Shown here: in pieces, positions 58,871 through 64,000 of the stretch | Numbering within the stretch: the first letter of the stretch is position 1 | Layout of the letters: every line of letters starts with the position of its first letter | DNA from: Perca fluviatilis | Taxonomy: Eukaryota > Chordata > Actinopteri > Perciformes > Percidae | Length of the DNA: 64,000 nucleotides | Assembly: GCF_010015445.1 (NCBI RefSeq) | Contig: NC_053116.1 | Location: 6,225,980-6,289,979 of the forward strand | Direction: 5' to 3' | The notes under the pieces: model-generated | Told to the model about the DNA's origin: nothing | What the model saw: only the letters and a program-made list of their open reading frames with translations | Database searches by the model: none | Position numbers and translations under genes: made by a program

Positions 58871-60830
58871 ATGCCTTGTGAAGGCCTATATGAACTCGTG
58901 AAATTATATACTTCAGAATCGGTTTTAATAACAAGGAAATTCTTTCTCTTCTAGCGCATAAACACAGTATGGTGATAAGTATTAGGACTGAAGAGACTGT
59001 GCTGTAAATTGCGTCTGTTCAGAAGGAAAAACCACACAAACTTGGAAGAGGTGGCCGCATTCCTGCAAACTGAAATAGCAGGTAATGGACAGATGCAAAG
59101 GTATCGATGGTTACACCTACGCGCAATACAGAGAGGATATATTGTATCACAAGACACAATTGTCAGGGTCCCACCGTCACCAGCACTACCTCGTCCGCTC
59201 ACAATCTCCTCAGTACTGATTGCACACAACTGCACTTCATTACACCACATCAGCAGTTCAACACCTGCACCTCATTAGTCCACCCCCTTTATAAGCAGCA
59301 CACACACATTCACTCCTTGTCTGGTCTCGTTTGTAGCATGACTCTCAGACTCGCTCTCGCCAAACTACCCGTTATCCTACGAAGTACTTACCTGTTTGAA
59401 GATCTGCCAGTTTGTTCCTTCCTCTGTGTTCCTCCTGTTGGATTTTGCAATAAAAGCTCAACCTTCACTCACCTTCAGTCTGACTCCTGGTCTATCCGTG
59501 ACAACAATAAGACAATTGATCAAATTGTTTGATCCTGAAGGAGTGGAGCTCAGGCGAGCGCGGCGTCTGAGACGCAGGCATTACCACAACAAAGGTCCCA
59601 ACGCGCTATGGCATATGGATTCGTACGACAAGCTGAAGCCATACGGCATTGGCATCACTGGTTGTGTTGATGGTTTTAGTCGCTACATTGTGTGGATCAG
59701 AATCAGAATCCGAATGATGGAAGCCTACACAACAAACAACGACCCAAAAGTAATAGCAGACTACTTCATCGCATCCATTGCACGCTTGGAAGGATGCCCG
59801 GAGCGAGTGCGTGCTGACAGAGGCACAGAAAATGGGCATGTTGAAAACATGCTTATTTTTCTGCGCAGGAATCACACCGATAGCTTTGCAGGAGACCGAA
59901 GTTTCACCTATGGACGCAGCACCGCAAATCAGCGGATTGAATCGTGGTGGGCAAACTTGAGAAAACAAAGTGCACAATTTTGGCTCAACCTTTTCCAAAC
60001 CCTCCAATATGATGGACATTTTTCCGGTGATTTCTTGGATAGAAGTCTAATCCAATTCTGCTTCCTAAACCTTGTACAGGTAGGCCTGCAAGCTCATGAC
60101 TACCCACCCCCCAGTTATAGGCCTACATCATTTAACTGTGAAAGTCACACACTGATACTCACACATAGGAGTGGATTCAACACTCAACATACAGAACACA
60201 CTAACGAGGTGGATATACATTAGGCCTATATGTTAGGAAACAGGTGAAAACAATGCTTAGATATTATTATTCAATATTATTTTATATATATATAAAAAGG
60301 TATTAGCTTGGAGAGCACTGGCACAGAGTATGCCTGCCAGTGGGCTATATATAACAGTTTTAATCATAAATATTTAAATATATTGGCATGTCTCCAACAA
60401 ATGAAACATTCATACTGTATATAACATATAAGGAACCTTGTATAATTAATAAAACCTCAGGTTATGTCTGTTTTTTTATGCAGGATAAACTTGATGAAGT
60501 CGTGACAACCTGGAATTCGCACAACATAAGAGTAAAGCCAGGCCATGTGTGATAGGACGCCCTATTTTGATGTACACACTTTCAGAGATGTATGGCGCTG
60601 AGGACAATCTCAAGACAGTTGACATGGAGGAATTGGCCCTGTGTAAGGAAGAGTGCACTCCCAAAAGTCAATAACCATGTGATGAAAACCGTATTTGATC
60701 TCTGCTGTCTTCTGATGCAGGAAAGAGGATGGGATGCTCCCAGAGATGCATTTATTGCTGCTGAACTGTACACCTTATTGAGAATTGAAATAAACCTGCT
60801 AAATATTTAAGGGTGGACAAATCTCTCTGC
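58871..60830 (+). pseudogene. IS3EU-like integrase/transposase, broken
   Basis: Coding traces start at ATG 58871 (MPCEGLYELVK). They continue in a shifted frame with FNNKEILSLLAHKH and ISIRT, then after another shift with LFRRKNHTNLEEVAAFLQ. A solo LTR then interrupts codons of VSQDT. Downstream the integrase core is intact: HMDSYDKLKPYGI (first D at 59618-59620), RADRGTENGH (second D at 59816-59818) and TANQRIESWW (E at 59939-59941), with 40 residues between the last two. A donor CAG|GTAGGC at 60079/60080 and an acceptor TTATGCAG ending at 60482 lead to a last exon. That exon carries a TGA near 60549, a TAA near 60672 and a further shift. The gene moves DNA in active relatives but cannot work here. 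Confidence 0.85.
59161..59503 (+). mobile_element. solo LTR inserted in the integrase gene (343 bp)
   Basis: TGTCAGGG...CCGTGACA with TGTCA/TGACA inverted ends, flanked by a perfect 5-bp duplication ACAAT (59156-59160 and 59504-59508). TATAAG lies at 59290-59295 and AATAAA at 59449-59454. Excluding the LTR and one duplication copy would let the surrounding frame continue, which shows it is an insertion and not an intron. No internal retroelement genes are present. The superfamily (Gypsy- or ERV-like) is open. Confidence 0.85.
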
Positions 60831-61054
60831 ACTAAGGAGGATCATTGGATCATATGAGACTCACGTAGGCCACACAAAGCAAAGAATTCGTGCCAAAATG
60901 CACTGAAGACATCTCTCAGAACCCCTGACCCACTACCAGCTTCCTCAGAATTATCTGGGAGTAATCGGTCTCACTGCCAGTGGTCTGGTTAGAGTCTCAG
61001 GCTCAGAAAATGCTTCAATCATGTTATTGAAGCAATTTGCATGGTGTATAGTGA

Positions 61055-62269
61055 TCAATTTGTTTGCAGTGCATGGTCAGGTGTTTCAGGCTGATAAATC
61101 AGTGTGTCATCAAGATCAAATTCAGCCTCTGTGTGTGGGCCAAATGTAATTTCAGGGTCTGAGATATATGTTACATCTTGAAGAACGACTGCATCCTCCT
61201 GCAATATCTCTGGTACAATAAAATGGATCTCTGAGACCACTGGGTAATCTGTGACATCTGTAGCAAGTGAGTGATCTGTGGCAACGGGGTGATGCAGACT
61301 GACCTGGTCCTGGTCCTGTGCTGAGTAACTAGACTCCCGAGACAGGGATTGGCTGTCAGAAACTTCAATGATTTCATCCTGGTCCTCAAAGCTAGATCCA
61401 TCATTGTGTTCAGACTCAGTAGTAGATGCATCTTCACCTAATTGTGGTTTTGGCTGAGTGGCAATGTAGAAACGCAGCTTTGACAGTTTCATGTATTTTG
61501 CCAATTGAGACATCATCAGATAAAGAGTTTTGTTTGAAGTCCCATACATCAAATGTGAACTCTGATTCATGGCCTTTACTTGAAACACCATTTGGAACAA
61601 AAAGACATTATTCTCAAGTCATTAAATCCACTATTGATGCCCCTAACAACCTTTCTGGTGCCCCCTCCTTGTTTTGCTCTAACCTGTTTAGTTTCACTAG
61701 TTGTCTTGGTAAGGAATCAGCTGTGACTATGCTTGGCTCTAAATGAACCCACTAGGCACACTGAAGCATCATAAGAATCATGGTTGGCAAAATGCATATC
61801 AATAAAGGGTCAATGTCAACCTTGAATTCACACTAGAACCAATTGTACTGTCCCTAAAGTGCAAACATTTCCAATCAAACACAGACAGATTGAAGAAAAT
61901 GCTTATACAGTAATTAAGAGAATTTAAGTTGATAATTGACCCAGGCCTGTCTATCGTTAAGCTCTTTGTCAGGATCCTGATTATTTGAGGTTAAGCCAAA
62001 CTGAAATAGGTTATAAGTACAAAAAATATTATTCATAAATCACAAGGGAATCAGCAATCCTGTTAAATTAACTTTGTATTCTCAGAGAATAAATTAATTA
62101 ATTTGTTAATCTTACCCAGGGGATACCTGGCTAGCCTGTCAAATGGATTTCTGCATCGCAGCTGCCATATACGCACTTTTTTCTCCTCCATTAGTGTGAG
62201 GGCTTCCTCTGGGACGCCCCGATCTCGTAGGAAATCTGTCATGATGATTGATATTTTTGCCAGGTACAT
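61055..62269 (-). pseudogene. second gene of the IS3EU-like element, degenerate
   Basis: Minus strand, running towards the integrase gene. The first exon-like piece (62269-62063) has MTDFLRDRGVPEEALTLMEE, resembling the SAM-like N-terminus of multi-copy fish proteins annotated as G2/M-phase-specific E3 ligase-like. The later piece (61600-61055) shows DVWDFKQNSLSDDVSIGKIH in one frame and LRFYIATQPK in the next frame, so a one-base indel sits near 61480. An acidic, serine/aspartate-rich tail of about 130 residues follows (EDQDEIIEVSDSQSLS). No HECT domain is present. The similarity is recalled, not computed, so the function is unknown. It could be an accessory protein of the element. Confidence 0.5.
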
Positions 62270-62637
62270 GGAACTGGTGTTCTGGCGAATTATGGTCCTT
62301 TAACACTGACATAAAAGAGTCACATGAGGTTCACATGAGCTATTTGTTTATAGTTGAATAGTAAGGACAATCAAGGTGGTGCTCTGTTTCTATCTTTCTT
62401 TGATAGCATCTAACAGTTTTTAGGATAGTGGGCTGTTGATGACTTCAATTCTGCTAGACTGGTAACGTCAAGGTTAAGCATAAATAAATAGGCTTTACCT
62501 TATTGATATGATACAGCTTTCGGTTAAGAATACAGTTGCACCGCTTCAGAAACTCACCCTAACCTAACCCATATCTACGATGTTGCCTACATGGCGAGCA
62601 GTCGCTGTATGTGATTAAGTAATAAAGGAGTTGATCA

Positions 62638-63036
62638 TTTCAACTTTAATCTCGACATTTCGACTTTATTCTCGAAATAGTATTTCCACTTTATTCTCGT
62701 CATGTTGACTTTATTCTCGACATTTCGACTTTACTCTCGAAATGCAAAATAAATTAAAAAAATCTACCTAATTCTTTTTTTTTTTTCTTTGATGTGGCCC
62801 TAATCCTCCATCGTACGTTAGTCCTGCATATTATGACTGTTCTAAAAGCGCGGCTTTTATTTTTATAGGCTATATTTACTATTACTTCCGGGTCACTTGG
62901 CCAACCTGTCTTTCTTTTAATGTAGATATTCAAACGGAGAAATGAAAAAAGGAATTTTAAAAAACCAAAATCGGACCGTTATTTGAATTTGGTTTAGTCG
63001 TTTTTCGTTTTTGGAAGAACTCAAAACGTACGGACC
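62638..63036 (-). repeat. right inverted repeat of the IS3EU-like element
   Basis: Complement of 58181-58830, with TTTATTCTCGACATTTCGAC-type motifs near 62650-62740 and the terminal CGTACGGACC. It is shorter than the left arm. Confidence 0.85.
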
Positions 63037-63042
63037 CTCAAT

Positions 63043-64000
63043 GCACTGGTTAGATGACCAGCTGCAGGCGACAGGATGTTTGTGAGCACAAGCACAATAC
63101 CTTTTACCATGCCATCCTGTTGGATTGAAAACCATGCCGTGCCATGCTTAAACAAATCAGATTGCTGTGGCTCAAGGCGCAACTGTCCAAACCCAAATAC
63201 AGAAATGTTCTTTATAGAAATGTCAAATAGAAAAATGCCCTTTGAGGCAATTGAGCATTGCCCTCTGTTCCAATGCTGCTTTTAATTTGACCATTAGAAA
63301 AAGATTCAAATCAGCTTCAACCTGAAGTCATTAAACAGAAAAGATTTTCAATATGGATCAAGAGCACACAGTTTAAAAAGCGTTTGCAAAACATGTTTAA
63401 CACTCTTTTGAGCTTGTCCCTGTGTGTACTCAGTGTTCCCTGACCTCTTTTTCTACAAGAAAAGTAGAACATTGTGTCCAGAAACTCAGAAACCTTGAAC
63501 ATTTAATAAGCGTTGAGCGATTTGAATTCAAGTACGAGAAAGACATTTAAAAGCTGCTCATCACTGTCTGTGCACTCTGGGAGGAAGGTTGCAATTCACA
63601 GACTTCATGACCATCCTCTCCGCTCTTATTATGAAGTACAACCTCCCTGCTGTATTGCAGCCTCTCCTCACTCGCTGTGCTTTCCTGTCTTTTAAGCACT
63701 CTGCAGAACATGTTGATATGCACCTTGCCCCTGGATATTTTCTCATTTTTATGGAGATGCCGAATATAGGTTCACCGCACTTTCTCTCCAGTCAAACTCT
63801 TCTTGTGTGAGCGGGGCATTTATAGGCTGATGCATGGATGTGTGTCACGTCTGTGTGAGCTGCTAGCTTGAAGTGCAGTAATATTATTTGCATTAATAAA
63901 GTAACCTCCAAATCCTTATTTAGACAAGCATACATATGTTTGATGAGCTCTGGTTTGAAGAAACTTCACCTAGGTTCCAGCTTTTCTCTATTTGAACAAC
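63043..64000. other. intergenic, no feature seen
   Basis: Non-coding after the transposon. No exon or repeat was recognised up to the window end. Confidence 0.45.

Larger units (their letters stand above)
58181..63036. mobile_element. 4.86-kb DNA transposon with long inverted repeats (IS3EU-like)
   Basis: The ends GGTCCGTGTACGTTTTGAG (58181) and CTCAAAACGTACGGACC (to 63036) are inverted relatives, flanked by CTCAAT on both sides (58175-58180 and 63037-63042). Because of overlap the duplication could also be read as the 8-bp CCTCAATG. The inverted repeats are several hundred bases long and contain many copies of GAGAATAAAGTCGAAATG-like motifs. Inside are an integrase-like DDE gene on the plus strand, a second gene remnant on the minus strand, and a solo LTR. 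A 6-bp duplication with an IS3-type integrase points to the IS3EU superfamily; this is inference from recalled family features. Confidence 0.8.

Noticed and set aside
59396..59505. N-terminal residues of the longest frame covering the integrase core
   Set aside because: This part is translated from the inserted solo LTR and is not part of the transposase.

Overview
The window reads as the genome of a ray-finned (teleost) fish. There are two vertebrate host genes with spliced exons, very low coding density, and repeats typical of fishes: Tc1-like, Harbinger, hAT and TTAA-target DNA transposons, RTE/Rex3-type and L1-type LINE fragments, tRNA-derived SINEs, and long CA, GA and AAT microsatellites. 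No bacterial operon, phage or CRISPR feature is present. The species cannot be named from sequence alone.

Layout. Bases 1-2928 are non-coding, presumably the last intron of an opioid-family receptor. The terminal coding exon of that receptor, best read as the nociceptin receptor oprl1, lies at 2929-3473 (+), followed by a probable 3' UTR. From about 5 to 36 kb there is a gene-poor stretch holding only repeats. These include a hAT MITE with 8-bp target duplications, a Harbinger remnant, a solo LTR (16.8 kb), an element with a broken RecQ-like helicase gene (19.5-21.9 kb), two tandem-array blocks (25.0-26.1 kb), a 180-bp CA/CATA microsatellite and a broken Tc1 copy (30.5-32.1 kb).

At 36142-46698 (+) lies a complete five-exon gene, fam187a. 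It encodes a secreted-to-membrane Ig-like protein of about 434 residues whose exon phases join without conflict. Its introns are filled with transposons. Intron 1 holds a 2.6-kb fold-back TTAA element with an internal 191/194-bp array. Intron 2 holds a TTAA element carrying a nested SINE and GA tracts. Intron 3 holds a 16-bp minisatellite, and intron 4 an L1-like reverse transcriptase fragment.

From 46.7 to 64 kb no host exon was recognised. This part holds a hAT deletion derivative with a BED finger and perfect 8-bp target duplications, LINE and SINE fragments, and a full-length Tc1-like element with an uninterrupted 339-residue DD34E transposase. It ends with a 4.86-kb DNA transposon with long inverted repeats, 6-bp target duplications and an integrase-like DDE gene (IS3EU-like by inference). 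That integrase gene is split by a solo LTR that has its own 5-bp duplication, and a second degenerate gene lies on the opposite strand.

The two host genes show no functional link. The main interest is the layered history of mobile elements, in particular the 58.2-63.0 kb element, the intact Tc1 copy, the helicase-bearing element and the fold-back element inside fam187a.
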